NCBI RefSeq assembly: GCF_000331305.1
Contig: NZ_KB217478.1
Location: forward strand, 1,967,679-2,031,678
Reading direction: 5' to 3'
Length of the DNA: 64,000 nucleotides
From: Calothrix sp. PCC 7103
GTDB lineage: Bacteria > Cyanobacteriota > Cyanobacteriia > Cyanobacteriales > Nostocaceae
Positions within the stretch are counted from its first letter, which is position 1, and the number at the start of each line of letters is the position of its first letter. The translations under genes were made by a program, and so were the position numbers. Below the pieces are notes generated by a model. That model made no database searches, was not told where the DNA came from, and worked only from the letters and a program-made list of their open reading frames with translations. Positions 28,562-38,251 of this stretch are shown here, piece after piece.

Positions 28562-29866
28562 ATGATTCCTGTCCAAAAGTTAAAAAAACTAACAGTGTGT
28601 GCCCTACTTGGCTTATTGACAACCTGGATTGTCAGTTGTAGTACAGGCAACACCTCCAATACCACAAGCCAAACCTCAGAAAGCGGTGCCAAAATCGAGT
28701 TTTGGACCATGTCGTTGAAACCAAAGTTTAACGACTATTTTCAAAACTTGATTACGAGTTTTGAATCACAAAATCAAGGTATAAAGGTTAACTGGGTAGA
28801 TATACCCTGGGATGGGATGGAGAACAAAATCTTAACAGCTGTTTCCGCAAAAACGCCACCTGATGTGGTGAATCTAAATCCTGGCTTCGCATCGCAATTA
28901 GCTGGACGAAACGCTTGGTTAGACTTAGACGCGAAAATTCCTAATGATGTTCGTTCCTCCTATCTGCCCAACATATGGAAAGCGAGTACGTTAAACGGCA
29001 AGAGTTTCGGTATACCCTGGTACCTCACGACTCGGTTAACCATTTATAACACTGATTTATTAAAACAGGCAGAGATAGCAAAAGTGCCCAGTACATATAC
29101 TGAACTCGCACAAGTTGCTAAACAAATTAAAGACAAAACGGGTAAGTATGCCTTTTTTGTAACATTTGTCCCACAAGATTCAGGGGAAGTACTTGAGTCT
29201 TTCGTACAAATGGGAGTAAATTTGCTGGATGCATCGAACAAAGCAGCATTTAACACCCCCCAAGGCAAAGCAGCATTTCAGTATTGGGTAGACATGTATA
29301 AAAACGGCACTCTTCCCAAAGAAGCACTTACGAAAGGACACCGACACGGCATAAATTTGTACCAGTCAGGAGAAACAGCAATGTTAACTTCTGGCCCAGA
29401 GTTTCTTAAAACAATTGCCCAAAATGCGCCTAAAATAGCTCTAGCAAGTTCCATAGCACCTCAGCTTACAGGTGAAACAGGCAAGAAAAACGTCGCAGTT
29501 ATGAACGTCGTTATCCCCCGCGACACCAAAAAACCTGACGCAGCAGTAAAATTTGCCCTATATCTAACCAACGAACAAAACCAATTAGCTTTTGCCAAAG
29601 CAGCCAACGTCTTACCCTCAAACGTAAAAGCTCTAGCTGACAGCTACTTCTCATCTGTACCAACAAATGCTGAAACCTATGACAAAGCGCGCACAGTCAG
29701 TGCCACTCAACTACAACAAGCAGAAGTACTAACACCAACATTAAAGAACTTCAACGTTCTACAAAAAGCAATCTACGACAATCTCCAAGCAGCAATGCTA
29801 AATGAAAAAACCGTAGACCAAGCAATCGCAGACGCAGAAAAAGAATGGAATAGTCAACAAACTTAA
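28562..29866 (+). CDS. ABC transporter sugar-binding lipoprotein (family 1), 434 aa
   Basis: Extracellular solute-binding protein of family 1 (MalE/UgpB-like), the substrate receptor of a carbohydrate ABC importer. A lipoprotein signal peptide ends in IVSC with Cys26 as the lipidated residue. The mature part has the expected two-lobe features (IEFWTMSLKPKF, then NLNPGFASQLAGRNAWLDLD, and GIPWYLTTRLTIYNTDLLKQA). No permease or ATPase gene is adjacent, so partners must be elsewhere. The sugar cannot be told from sequence. Flanked on both sides by GAAACCGGGTTTC-type repeats. Confidence 0.9.
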   Translation: MIPVQKLKKLTVCALLGLLTTWIVSCSTGNTSNTTSQTSESGAKIEFWTMSLKPKFNDYFQNLITSFESQNQGIKVNWVDIPWDGMENKILTAVSAKTPPDVVNLNPGFASQLAGRNAWLDLDAKIPNDVRSSYLPNIWKASTLNGKSFGIPWYLTTRLTIYNTDLLKQAEIAKVPSTYTELAQVAKQIKDKTGKYAFFVTFVPQDSGEVLESFVQMGVNLLDASNKAAFNTPQGKAAFQYWVDMYKNGTLPKEALTKGHRHGINLYQSGETAMLTSGPEFLKTIAQNAPKIALASSIAPQLTGETGKKNVAVMNVVIPRDTKKPDAAVKFALYLTNEQNQLAFAKAANVLPSNVKALADSYFSSVPTNAETYDKARTVSATQLQQAEVLTPTLKNFNVLQKAIYDNLQAAMLNEKTVDQAIADAEKEWNSQQT

Positions 29867-29871
29867 AACAC

Positions 29872-29937
29872 AGAAACCGGGTTTCTTTCACACTAAGTAC
29901 AACAATCTTCAACCAAACAAAAAGAAACCCGGTTTCT
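29872..29937. repeat. 66-bp double-palindrome repeat, copy 1
   Basis: AGAAACCGGGTTTCT (29872-29886) and AGAAACCCGGTTTCT (29923-29937), centres 51 bp apart, directly after the binding-protein gene. Same architecture as 47682-47747 and 49868-49934. A single 15-mer is at 28428-28442 before the same gene, and another at 59143-59157. Confidence 0.7.
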
Positions 29938-30029
29938 CAAACTCAACGCAAAAACTCAAATAACCGAATTAAGAGTACGGTTCGGGATGCCCATCCCACA
30001 AGATTTTACAACCCATAAAATTTAATAAA

Positions 30030-30236
30030 TTATTTCCACCGCACCAACATAACCACAGTAATCAAACTCATCACCAACATCATTACAGCTCCGGCGCCAT
30101 AAGTAGTAGTCACCATCACACCTGCCACACTCATCCTTAACAAAGCACGTCCAACTAAAATAAAACCTAAAGAATTTAGCCATAACCCAGAACTTCCACC
30201 TATACTATATATTGCTAAATCAACTGTTGAATATGA
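30030..30236 (-). other. Possible small membrane-protein frame after folC, start unclear
   Basis: A minus-strand frame of about 68 codons, hydrophobic throughout (SGLWLNSLGFILVGRALL, MSVAGVMVTTTYGAGAV), ends at TAA 30030. It begins at the folC stop but has no ATG until midway (MSVAG). A good AGGAG stands before an ATG in a different frame at 30237. A one-base loss just after that ATG would give a complete protein, so this may be a frameshifted small membrane protein. Unproven. Confidence 0.35.
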
Positions 30237-30237
30237 C

Positions 30238-31545
30238 TCATTTTTCTGCTCCTAAAAAGTTACCGATTAAATACAACGAACCACACAGAACTACTAAATC
30301 TTTCGGTGCCTTATCTGTAAAATTATCAAAGTCAAAATAATTTAGTTCAGGTAAGACAAAAGCAGCATTAAGTGCTGATTGTAAATCTGTATAAGTTTGG
30401 CAACTTTTTAATGGGCAAATTTGATTAGCAAGTTGTGCTAACTCTTCAGTTTTTGCTGAACTATGGTCTGGGACGGGGACTATATATAATCGGTCTGATG
30501 GTCGTAGTAATGCTTTGAATACTTCGTCATGTTCTTTGGTCGAAAGCATCCCTATTACCCAACTCACTGATTTGAAATTTAGGGAATCTATGTAATTACG
30601 TAATACTACAGCAGCAGCTGGGTTATGGGCACCATCAAGCAGCAATTTATAGTTTGTATTATTGTATTGCCAATGAGTCCACTGCATTCGACCCAGCCAT
30701 TTTGTTTTTGCCATTCCCCCAATAATGGCGCCTTCTGTAATTTGCCAGCCCAGGTTCTGTAAAATTTCTAATGCAGCTAATGCTAAAACCGAATTGGATA
30801 ACTGAATTTGCCCTGCTAATGCCAAAGGATATTTAATTGATTTTGAATCAAATATTGATGAATATTGTGCCCATCCATCATCTAGCTGACGTGCTGGTTG
30901 CGGAATATAAGTAGGACAATCTACTTTTTTTGCCTGCGTCAGTACTACTTCTTTAGCATCAAGTGGTAATTGTCCAACCACTACAGGACAACCTTCTTTG
31001 ATGATTCCGGCTTTTTCACGAGCAATATCAGCAACAGTTGGGCCAAGCTGCTGCCAATGTTCTCTACTTATAGATGTAATTATAGATACTAATGGTTGAG
31101 GACTAACATTAGTAGCATCTAGACGCCCTCCTAACCCAACTTCAAAAATTGCAATATCAACGTTTTGCAGGGCAAAATATAACCAAGCTGCTGCGGTAAT
31201 TACTTCAAACTGTGTGGGTGATTCTTCATTCGGGTCAATTTTGGCTTGTACTTGAAGTATCACACTAGATAAATCTTGCTTTGATATTGGCTCCTGGTTT
31301 AGGGTAATACGCTCTGTCCAATCAACAAGATGAGGAGAAGTATAGCGTCCTGTTCGATAACCAGCTTCTGTAAGAACCGAAGACAGGTAAGCGCATACTG
31401 AACCTTTACCGTTTGTTCCCGCTACGTGAATAACAGGAACTTGCAGGTGAGGATTTCCTAAGTTCTCTAAAAGCTTATCAATCCTTTGGAGTCCAAGATG
31501 CACTCCAAAGCGCTGGAATGGTTTGATTATGGCGTCGATGTTCAC
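30238..31545 (-). CDS. folC: Bifunctional folylpolyglutamate synthase / dihydrofolate synthase
   Basis: Mur-ligase family enzyme that joins glutamate to dihydropteroate and extends folate polyglutamates. ATP-binding P-loop GTNGKGS at residues 43-49, substrate-loop TSPHLVDWTERI just after, and GLGGRLDATNV (about 136-146), with the C-terminal LLDGAHNPAA signature. Length 435 is normal. Start ATG 31545 matches the family opening. It lies 45 bp downstream of psbY on the same strand and could share its transcript. Confidence 0.95.
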   Translation of the reverse strand: MNIDAIIKPFQRFGVHLGLQRIDKLLENLGNPHLQVPVIHVAGTNGKGSVCAYLSSVLTEAGYRTGRYTSPHLVDWTERITLNQEPISKQDLSSVILQVQAKIDPNEESPTQFEVITAAAWLYFALQNVDIAIFEVGLGGRLDATNVSPQPLVSIITSISREHWQQLGPTVADIAREKAGIIKEGCPVVVGQLPLDAKEVVLTQAKKVDCPTYIPQPARQLDDGWAQYSSIFDSKSIKYPLALAGQIQLSNSVLALAALEILQNLGWQITEGAIIGGMAKTKWLGRMQWTHWQYNNTNYKLLLDGAHNPAAAVVLRNYIDSLNFKSVSWVIGMLSTKEHDEVFKALLRPSDRLYIVPVPDHSSAKTEELAQLANQICPLKSCQTYTDLQSALNAAFVLPELNYFDFDNFTDKAPKDLVVLCGSLYLIGNFLGAEK

Positions 31546-31590
31546 AATTTATAATGAATGCCCACAGGCGCTTTGCCTGGGGCTTTGATT

Positions 31591-31716
31591 TTATGCTTCT
31601 CTGTTCAAAAAGGCTTGAACCTGTCTTAATGCAGCCGCTCCGATGTTGAATGCTGCCCAACCTGCTGCAACTGCGATAGGCGCCAACACTACTGCTACAC
31701 GATAATCGATATCCAT
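31591..31716 (-). CDS. psbY: Photosystem II protein Y (PsbY), 41 aa
   Basis: Tiny thylakoid protein at the edge of photosystem II near cytochrome b559. The frame starts [20 protein letters not shown], a single hydrophobic helix, and ends with the family tail [10 protein letters not shown]...FLNREA. This matches PsbY of other cyanobacteria in length and in the conserved NIGAAALRQ segment. The gene has its own short leader and a GGCGCC site inside the helix-coding part. A hairpin (31560-31583) lies between it and folC. Confidence 0.9.
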   Translation of the reverse strand: MDIDYRVAVVLAPIAVAAGWAAFNIGAAALRQVQAFLNREA

Positions 31717-31840
31717 TATCAAATCCCCTCTTTTAAGTTAAAGATTTAAGTTTTGTCAATTCTTCTCATTTTATTTTTAGCTAAAATGGTAAATTTTTCA
31801 AATTCTTCCTCGGTTTTATGTAAAGAATATTTACAATTTC

Positions 31841-32359
31841 CTAAAATCCCAGGTCTATTCCTTTACCTGCATGTACCAAAGCTAACTTTTTGTAACGTTC
31901 GGCGTGTTCGATTAATTCTGCTGCTTCAAGAGAAGAAACCTCGCGCACGACTTTTCCGGGAACTCCCATAACGAGTGACTGAGGTGGTACATTTTTTGTT
32001 ACAACAGCACCCGCACCGATGATACTGCCCGCTCCTACCCTGACACCATCCAAAACAATGGCGCCAATGCCAATTAAACAGCCCCGCTCAATATAAGCTG
32101 AGTGAACTACCGCACGATGCCCAACGGTAACATAGTCTTCTAATATCGTTGGCTTTCCTGGGTCACCATGCAAAATGGCTCCGTCCTGAATGTTCGTACA
32201 TTCGCCAATCTCAATTCGCTCGACATCTCCCCGCACTACGGCAGAGTACCAAATGCTTGCACCTGCTTTCACTGTTACAGAACCAATAACCGAAGCAGTA
32301 GGAGCGACGAAAGAAGCTTGAGAAATATCGCTTAAAGACCAGTAGGAAGATGTTGACAC
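31841..32359 (-). CDS. Gamma-class carbonic anhydrase-like hexapeptide protein, 172 aa
   Basis: Left-handed beta-helix protein of the gamma carbonic anhydrase/YrdA family. Hexapeptide repeats run from about residue 18 to 130 (ASVIGSVTVKAGASIWYSAV and so on). The three zinc-ligand histidines are present: His64 (ILHGD), His81 and His86 (VGHRAVVH). It is a single-domain protein, without the RbcS-like repeats of CcmM. Activity is uncertain, because many such proteins are inactive and some belong to complex I. Start is GTG 32359 in front of STSSYWSLSD. Confidence 0.88.
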   Translation of the reverse strand: MSTSSYWSLSDISQASFVAPTASVIGSVTVKAGASIWYSAVVRGDVERIEIGECTNIQDGAILHGDPGKPTILEDYVTVGHRAVVHSAYIERGCLIGIGAIVLDGVRVGAGSIIGAGAVVTKNVPPQSLVMGVPGKVVREVSSLEAAELIEHAERYKKLALVHAGKGIDLGF

Positions 32360-32636
32360 GATAGAATATAGGTAAATTAAGGAACGAAAGTGCTGATAGC
32401 CAAGTGGAAAGAATTAGTTATAAGTATTAGATTATAGTTTTTATTTGTAAATCTAAACTTAAAGCTAAAAACTAACGAACCAAAACCATGAAATGCTATA
32501 TGTGTGTTACGTTCGCAACTTCTTCCACCCCAGTTCATTACTTTTATATTGGTGATTATGCTTATGTAGTAAGTTAAAAATATAACTAGTATTATTCAAT
32601 GCTGGTGATTAACTGGTGATAAAAAAATATGTTTAA

Positions 32637-33158
32637 ATGCACTTCATGATGAACTCAGCTTTGCAGTACCCAATATTTGGTCCCGAAATTCAGTGTCCTC
32701 ATTGCCGTCAAACTATTCCGGCACTGACACTTACTGACACCTATTTGTGCCCTCGACATGGTGCATTTGAAGCCAACCCCAAAACAGGAGAACTCATCCA
32801 TCTCCAGTCAGGACGACACTGGCGCCGATGGAACAACGAATGGTATCGCCAGCACACGCACCCAGATGGAATTCGTTTTGAAATTCATGAAGCCTTGGAT
32901 AAACTTTATACACAAGGTTATCGGGCAACACGAGTTATTATCGCCCGACGTTATCAGGAATTAATGGGTGGGTATTTAGAGCGAAGTACTCCCTGGCGTT
33001 CTGGACAGTCAGAGGGAGCATCTGCGCGACTTTACGGTTTACCCGTAGAGTTCAGCCCCGACCCAGATACTGAACCTTGTTGGGAAGTTATTAATTTTGA
33101 TTTAGAAAAAGAACCAGGAGTCCCTGTTAGGTATCCGTACTTCCGGTTATTTGAATAA
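32637..33158 (+). CDS. TIGR02652 family protein, 173 aa
   Basis: Conserved cyanobacterial protein with an N-terminal zinc-ribbon-like CPHC and LCPRHGAF pair (about residues 20-43) followed by a compact domain with many aromatics (RHWRRWNNEWYRQHTHPDG). Function unknown. ATGs at 32637, 32646 and 32649 are all possible; I keep the first. Stand-alone gene. Confidence 0.8.
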   Translation: MHFMMNSALQYPIFGPEIQCPHCRQTIPALTLTDTYLCPRHGAFEANPKTGELIHLQSGRHWRRWNNEWYRQHTHPDGIRFEIHEALDKLYTQGYRATRVIIARRYQELMGGYLERSTPWRSGQSEGASARLYGLPVEFSPDPDTEPCWEVINFDLEKEPGVPVRYPYFRLFE

Positions 33159-33165
33159 GTTCAGA

Positions 33166-33300
33166 GTGCTGAGTGCTGAGTAATAAGTTATGAGTTAACT
33201 TAATAACTTCTGAAAGTATAACCAACTTGAGCATCTCCACTCCTAACTCCGGGCTTTCTAACTCCTAACTCCTGATTTATAACTCAGCACTTTTAACTCT
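33166..33300. repeat. Heptamer STRR region (GAGTGCT / TAACTCC types)
   Basis: Tandem AGTGCTGAGTGCTGAG at the left and CTCCTAACTCC / CTAACTCCTAACTCCTGA at the right, typical of the short tandemly repeated heptamers of heterocystous cyanobacteria. A short GTGCTGAGTGCTAAGTG run is also at 22511. Confidence 0.65.
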
Positions 33301-33301
33301 T

Positions 33302-33751
33302 ATGCATCATGCTTCGATTCGGACGGCAAATATTCATCGCGCTATTGCTTTCTACGAGCAATTGGGCTTTTCTATTGCTGAACGTTTTACTACTGGTTAC
33401 ACATTGGCTTGTTGGATGGAAGGATTAGGTAGCAGAATTGAATTAATTCAAATCCCTGAACCAAATCCGGCTCCAGATGCATTTGCAGATGAACACTATG
33501 TAGGGTATTATCATCTCTCATTCGATTTAACTGAATTGGCGCCTGATTTGCCCAGTTGGTTGGCTTCGTTACAAGAACGCTTTGCTGTACCTTCTCAAAG
33601 TTATCCTGATGGATTATTACCATTTAAAGTTCTTTTAGAGCCAACACAGCAGCAAATAGGCAGCAGCATCTACGAAGTTACTTTTATTGCCGATGCAGAC
33701 GGTTTGCCTTTAGAATTTATTCGTGTTCTTCCAAAAATAAATTCTCAGTAA
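33302..33751 (+). CDS. VOC (glyoxalase/bleomycin resistance) family protein, 149 aa
   Basis: Vicinal-oxygen-chelate fold protein with two beta-alpha-beta-beta-beta modules. Opening MHHASIRTANIHRAIAFYEQLGF is the family start with a metal-ligand His, and the C-terminus DADGLPLEFIRVLP carries the usual Glu ligand. Substrate unknown; glyoxalase I activity cannot be claimed from this sequence. Stand-alone. Confidence 0.82.
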   Translation: MHHASIRTANIHRAIAFYEQLGFSIAERFTTGYTLACWMEGLGSRIELIQIPEPNPAPDAFADEHYVGYYHLSFDLTELAPDLPSWLASLQERFAVPSQSYPDGLLPFKVLLEPTQQQIGSSIYEVTFIADADGLPLEFIRVLPKINSQ

Positions 33752-34015
33752 TTATTACGACATCCAAGTTAGAAGAGTAGCTTATTTTACGTGTTCCCAC
33801 TGCTATTAATTTTGTTATTATAATTCTCTTAGATAGATGTTAATGGGCTAAATATGGCTATCAACTCGAATTTAACCGTATTTCCTGTGTTTCATCTTCT
33901 GTCTTTACAATAATCTTATATGTAATGTTGCTAAGGCGACATAATCTCTGTTTAAGATTATACTATAGTCATAAAAAAATCTGTAGTTGAGTTTACAGAT
34001 AATATCGTAAGATGC

Positions 34016-36925
34016 ATGTTCGTGTTTTATAAATTATACCAGTATCGTTTTCCACTGCTGCTATTAAGTCTTTGGTTGATTGTAGTTGTGCTACTAAACA
34101 ATTATTCTGTTAGTGGCGAATCAAATGCTGCGTTTAATCAAATATCTAATCAAGCATATACACGTAAAGAGATAACATCTAACTTTAAAAGTTTAAATAT
34201 AAATAATCAACAAAAGCAATCAATGAATGAAGATGCACGTAAAGTAGTATTAGAAAATGGTCTTACTGTAATCACGAAAGAAGTTCACACCGCTCCAGTC
34301 GTAACAGTGCAAGTTTGGTATAAAATTGGTTCCCGAAACGAAGAAAAGGGTGTCAATGGTATTGCTCACCAACTTGAGCATATGATGTTTAAAGGTACTG
34401 CTCGGCGCCCAATTCAATTTGGAAGATTATTTAGTACACTCGGTAGCGACTCCAACGCTTTTACAAGTTACGACCAAACAGCTTACTACAACACTGTTGA
34501 ACGTACAAAGTTAAACGCGTTGCTCGAGTTAGAAGCTGATAGAATGCACAACTCTCTCATTGATGCTCATGCACTCGCAAGCGAAAAACGAGTCGTCATT
34601 TCTGAATTACAAGGTTATGAAAATAATCCCGAATATCGTCTTAGCCATGCTGTAATGCACGCTGCATTCCCTCACCATCCTTACGGACTATCGGTAGGGG
34701 GTACAAAATCTGATGTTGAAAAATTTACAGTTGAGAAAGTTCAAGAGTACTATAAAAAATTTTATAGACCAGATAACGCCGTTTTAGTTATTGTCGGTGA
34801 TTTTGAAACGGAATCAACCATCACTAACATTAAAAGAATATTTAATCACAGTACTGAAAATAAGAAAAGTGCTGAGACAAACGTACTGAGTTATAAGTAT
34901 AAAGAAGAACGCAAGACTTATGACTCAGCACTCAAAACTCAGCACTCAAAACTCAGCCCTATAATTCTAAAAGAACCAGGCGCCGCATCAATATTGCAAA
35001 GTGTTTATCCTCTGCCAGATATAAAACATCCAGATGCACCTGCGTTAGATGTAATGGACTATATTTTGTCAGATGGTAGAAATTCCAGACTTTATCAAGC
35101 GTTGGTTGATTCAGGTATCGCAACTGATGTTGATGCTTCGGTTGCAAGTCTCAAAGACTTTGGCTGGTATGAGATTACTGTATTAGCGACTCCTAAGCAA
35201 GATTTAAAAAAAATTGATTCGATAGTTACAAAAGTAATTAGTAAATTTACTGAAGAGGGTGTTGACGAGTCGGAGTTAGAACGCGCAAAAGCACAGTTTG
35301 AGTCTTCTGTAATTTTGGGTAATCGCGATATTACTAGTCAAGCGATGCAGTTGGGTAACGATGAAGTCGTCACAGGTAATCATCTATTTATGGATAATTA
35401 CTTGGATGCTGTTCGCAAGGTGACAGCACAGGATGTACAGCGTGTCGCTAAACATTATCTTAATATTGAGTCACGAACCTTTGGTTACTTTTTACCTACC
35501 CAGGCGCCAGTAAATACCAAGAATAGTAGTAGTAATAATAATAAAATTAATTCAAACCAAACTCACGAAAGTTTTACTTCGTCAAGTGGTGGTGTTTTAG
35601 ATAAAGCTGATGTGTTGAAATATTTACCTCAGTTTGAGGCACCGTCAGAAACTTTACAAAGTGTACCAGAACTAGTAGTGTTTCCAAATGGGTTGCGAGT
35701 ATTGATGTTGCCTGATAAAAGCACTCCAACGGTGACACTAAGTGGCTATATTAAAGCAGGCTCAGAATTTGACTGCGATAATAAAGCTGGACTTTCTGAG
35801 TTAGTTGCCGATAACTTACTTAGTGGCACTAAAACCAAAGACGTATTAGAACTTGCCAAAGCTTTAGAAGAACGTGGAGCTTCTTTAGATTTTAACCCCT
35901 CGCGCGAAGGTGTACGAATTGAGGGTGATAGCTTGGCAGGAGATTTATCTGTACTGCTTCATACCTTAGCTGATGTAATTAAAAATCCGACTTTCCCTAA
36001 CCGAGAACTCGAATTAAGTCGTAAACATGCTTTGAGTGCCTTAGAACAAGATCTAGATGACCCATCAGAAGTAGCAAGACGAACATTTGTACAATCCATT
36101 TATCCAAAACCGCATCCGCTGCATAGATTTCCTACAAAACAAAGTTTACGGCGAATTATTCGTAAAGATTTGATTGATTTTAAAGCTAAGTATTATCGTC
36201 CTGATGCGATGGTGTTGGCTTTAGTTGGAGATTTTAACCCAGCAGAAGTAAAATCACGCCTAAAAACTGAGTTAGGTGATTGGTCAGTTGATGGCAAAGC
36301 AGAAACATTACTGTATCCAAGTGTATCAATGCCTGATAACGTTATTCGCGTGAATTCGGTGTTGCCAGGTAAAGCCCAAGCAATTACTTATATGGGTAAT
36401 ACTGCAATAAATCGTAATGACTCACGTTATTATTCTGCGCTGGTTTTAAATCAGATTTTGGGTGGTGACACTTTATCGAGTCGCTTAGGCGCCGAATTAC
36501 GTGACCGTCAAGGGTTAACTTACGGTATTTTCAGTAATTTTCTAGCTGGTAAAAACTCCGGCACGTTTTTAATCGAAATGCAAACCAGCCCGCAGGACAC
36601 AGCGAAAGCTATTGCTAGTACACGTCAATTACTTCAAGATATTCACAAGCTTGGTGTAACAGAACAAGAAGTTGAAAGTGCAAAACGCACGGTAGTTAGT
36701 AACTATATTGTGTCTCTAGCAAATCCTGAAGAATTGGTACACCAAATTTTAATGAATCAAGTTTATGGGTTAGATGTAGAAGAATTACGTAATTTTACAG
36801 AAAAAATAAATCAGGTGGGTCTTTCTCAAGTTAACCAAGCTGCACGCGAGTTACTGCACCCAGATAAAATTGTGGTTGTCACTGCAGGACCTGCTGTAGC
36901 AACGCAAGGTATACAGCCAAATTAA
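34016..36925 (+). CDS. M16 family zinc metallopeptidase (pitrilysin-like), two modules, 969 aa
   Basis: Secreted or membrane-anchored M16 peptidase with two tandem halves. An N-terminal hydrophobic segment (about 10-28) acts as signal or anchor. The inverted zinc motif HQLEH (His118, Glu121, His122) with third ligand near Glu197 (VVISELQGYENN) makes the first half catalytic. The second half (from about 555, VFPNGLRVLMLPDKSTP) lacks HxxEH, as expected of the inactive partner domain. Residues about 285-315 are encoded by an in-frame heptamer repeat insertion and should form an unstructured loop. Start ATG 34016. Confidence 0.9.
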   Translation: MFVFYKLYQYRFPLLLLSLWLIVVVLLNNYSVSGESNAAFNQISNQAYTRKEITSNFKSLNINNQQKQSMNEDARKVVLENGLTVITKEVHTAPVVTVQVWYKIGSRNEEKGVNGIAHQLEHMMFKGTARRPIQFGRLFSTLGSDSNAFTSYDQTAYYNTVERTKLNALLELEADRMHNSLIDAHALASEKRVVISELQGYENNPEYRLSHAVMHAAFPHHPYGLSVGGTKSDVEKFTVEKVQEYYKKFYRPDNAVLVIVGDFETESTITNIKRIFNHSTENKKSAETNVLSYKYKEERKTYDSALKTQHSKLSPIILKEPGAASILQSVYPLPDIKHPDAPALDVMDYILSDGRNSRLYQALVDSGIATDVDASVASLKDFGWYEITVLATPKQDLKKIDSIVTKVISKFTEEGVDESELERAKAQFESSVILGNRDITSQAMQLGNDEVVTGNHLFMDNYLDAVRKVTAQDVQRVAKHYLNIESRTFGYFLPTQAPVNTKNSSSNNNKINSNQTHESFTSSSGGVLDKADVLKYLPQFEAPSETLQSVPELVVFPNGLRVLMLPDKSTPTVTLSGYIKAGSEFDCDNKAGLSELVADNLLSGTKTKDVLELAKALEERGASLDFNPSREGVRIEGDSLAGDLSVLLHTLADVIKNPTFPNRELELSRKHALSALEQDLDDPSEVARRTFVQSIYPKPHPLHRFPTKQSLRRIIRKDLIDFKAKYYRPDAMVLALVGDFNPAEVKSRLKTELGDWSVDGKAETLLYPSVSMPDNVIRVNSVLPGKAQAITYMGNTAINRNDSRYYSALVLNQILGGDTLSSRLGAELRDRQGLTYGIFSNFLAGKNSGTFLIEMQTSPQDTAKAIASTRQLLQDIHKLGVTEQEVESAKRTVVSNYIVSLANPEELVHQILMNQVYGLDVEELRNFTEKINQVGLSQVNQAARELLHPDKIVVVTAGPAVATQGIQPN
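34868..34957. repeat. STRR insertion inside the M16 peptidase coding sequence
   Basis: Five tandem heptamers alternate ACTCAGC and ACTCAAA at 34923-34957. Upstream, AGTGCTGAG and ACTGAGTTATAAGT are their inverted partners, so a long hairpin can form. The reading frame stays open through it. Confidence 0.75.
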
Positions 36926-37056
36926 GTAGTTTTGCAAGCACACAAAACATTAGCACCCAAAATAAGTTAAGTTAAGTACAGATGATATTGTTGCTTAACT
37001 ACAGAATTTTACTCAAAAAGTCTCTGTGGCAAAGATAAAGATAGTTATTGGTAATC

Positions 37057-37881
37057 ATGAACATTTTAAGCAATCTGCTTTCTCAACCAGTTAGAACCGC
37101 TCCGAAACGCCAACGTCGAGGTATTGAAATTAAATCACCGCATGAAATTGAGATTATGCGGCAATCTGCCAAAATTGTGGCGACTGTACTCAAAGAAATT
37201 TCTGAACTGGTCAAACCAGGAATGACGACAGCAGACTTGGATGCTCATGCAGAAAAGCGGATTCGCGAAATGGGTGCAACCCCCAGTTTCAAGGGTTATC
37301 ATGGTTTTCCAGCTTCAATTTGTTCGAGTATAAACAATGAAGTTGTACATGGTATTCCTAGCGCTAAAAAAGTTATTCGTGCTGGAGACGTTTTAAAGGT
37401 TGACACAGGCGCCTATTACGAAGGCTATCATGGTGACTCATGTATAACGATTGCCGTTGAAGAAGTAACACCACAAGCAGCCAAGTTAATTCGCGTTGCT
37501 GAAGAAGCTTTATATAAAGGTATCGAGCAAGTAAAAGCGGGGAAAAGTTTACTTGATTTAGCAGGCGCCATCGAAGACCATGTAAAAATGAATGGTTTTA
37601 GTGTAGTAGAAGATTTTACTGGACATGGAGTTGGACGCAATTTACACGAGGAACCTGCGGTATTTAACTATCGCACTCGCGAAATGCCCAACGTCAAACT
37701 GCGTGCGGGTATGACATTAGCAATAGAGCCAATTTTAAATGCCGGTTCTAAAGTTACACGTACCTTAGCAGACCGTTGGACAGCAGTAACAGTAGATAAT
37801 TCGCTCTCAGCACAATTCGAGCATACCGTATTAGTTACTGAAACCGGGTATGAAATTCTAACCGACCGCAACAATCTTTAA
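37057..37881 (+). CDS. map: Type I methionine aminopeptidase
   Basis: Removes the N-terminal methionine from nascent proteins. All five metal ligands are present (numbered from ATG 37057): Asp116, Asp127, His190, Glu224 and Glu255. Conserved segments include [19 protein letters not shown] and [15 protein letters not shown]. An N-terminal extension of about 25 basic residues (TAPKRQRRG) precedes the catalytic core. A TTG nine bases upstream is an alternative start. Converges with acyP, with a four-base overlap of the two ends. Confidence 0.95.
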   Translation: MNILSNLLSQPVRTAPKRQRRGIEIKSPHEIEIMRQSAKIVATVLKEISELVKPGMTTADLDAHAEKRIREMGATPSFKGYHGFPASICSSINNEVVHGIPSAKKVIRAGDVLKVDTGAYYEGYHGDSCITIAVEEVTPQAAKLIRVAEEALYKGIEQVKAGKSLLDLAGAIEDHVKMNGFSVVEDFTGHGVGRNLHEEPAVFNYRTREMPNVKLRAGMTLAIEPILNAGSKVTRTLADRWTAVTVDNSLSAQFEHTVLVTETGYEILTDRNNL

Positions 37882-38192
37882 GAGCGTTTGACCTCAAATC
37901 TCTCAAAAGCTTCTGGCGCCAAATACTCAACTTTGACAGTTTCAACAAGTGCTGCTGGTGGTCCTTCGTGACACCAGCGAATCATTTGTTCTACAATCTC
38001 ACGTTTACCTTCAAATACTGCTTCAACGCGCTTATCTGGTAAGTTACGTACCCAACCTTTTAGCCCTAATTGTGTTGCGGTTTCAACTGTTGAGTAACGA
38101 TAACCAACACCTTGAACTCGTCCAGAGATATATACATGAGCGCATATTATGTCTGTTGGTAGTGAAGAATTTGACATACGCTGATTTGGCAA
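37878..38192 (-). CDS. acyP: Acylphosphatase, 104 aa
   Basis: Small enzyme hydrolysing acyl phosphates. Signature [12 protein letters not shown] holds the phosphate-binding loop and catalytic Arg32, with Asn50 in [17 protein letters not shown]. Ends [17 protein letters not shown] as usual. The real start may be ATG 38177 (MSNSS), since the first five residues are not conserved in the family. The 3' end overlaps map by four bases. Confidence 0.92.
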   Translation of the reverse strand: MPNQRMSNSSLPTDIICAHVYISGRVQGVGYRYSTVETATQLGLKGWVRNLPDKRVEAVFEGKREIVEQMIRWCHEGPPAALVETVKVEYLAPEAFERFEVKRS

Positions 38193-38251
38193 CGGATAAA
38201 GCGGATTTAACGGATATATATAATTATCCGTTACATCCGTTACATCTGTTG
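38188..38251. repeat. (GGATGTAAC)n repeat hairpin upstream of acyP
   Basis: GGCAACGGATAAAGCGGATT on the left and TATCCGTTACATCCGTTACA on the right form an inverted repeat. Its right edge abuts the stop codon of the Asp/Arg-rich gene. Confidence 0.65.

Noticed and set aside
31560-31583. Hairpin between psbY and folC as a riboswitch
   Set aside because: Too small and simple; only a short stem-loop, no conserved aptamer core seen.
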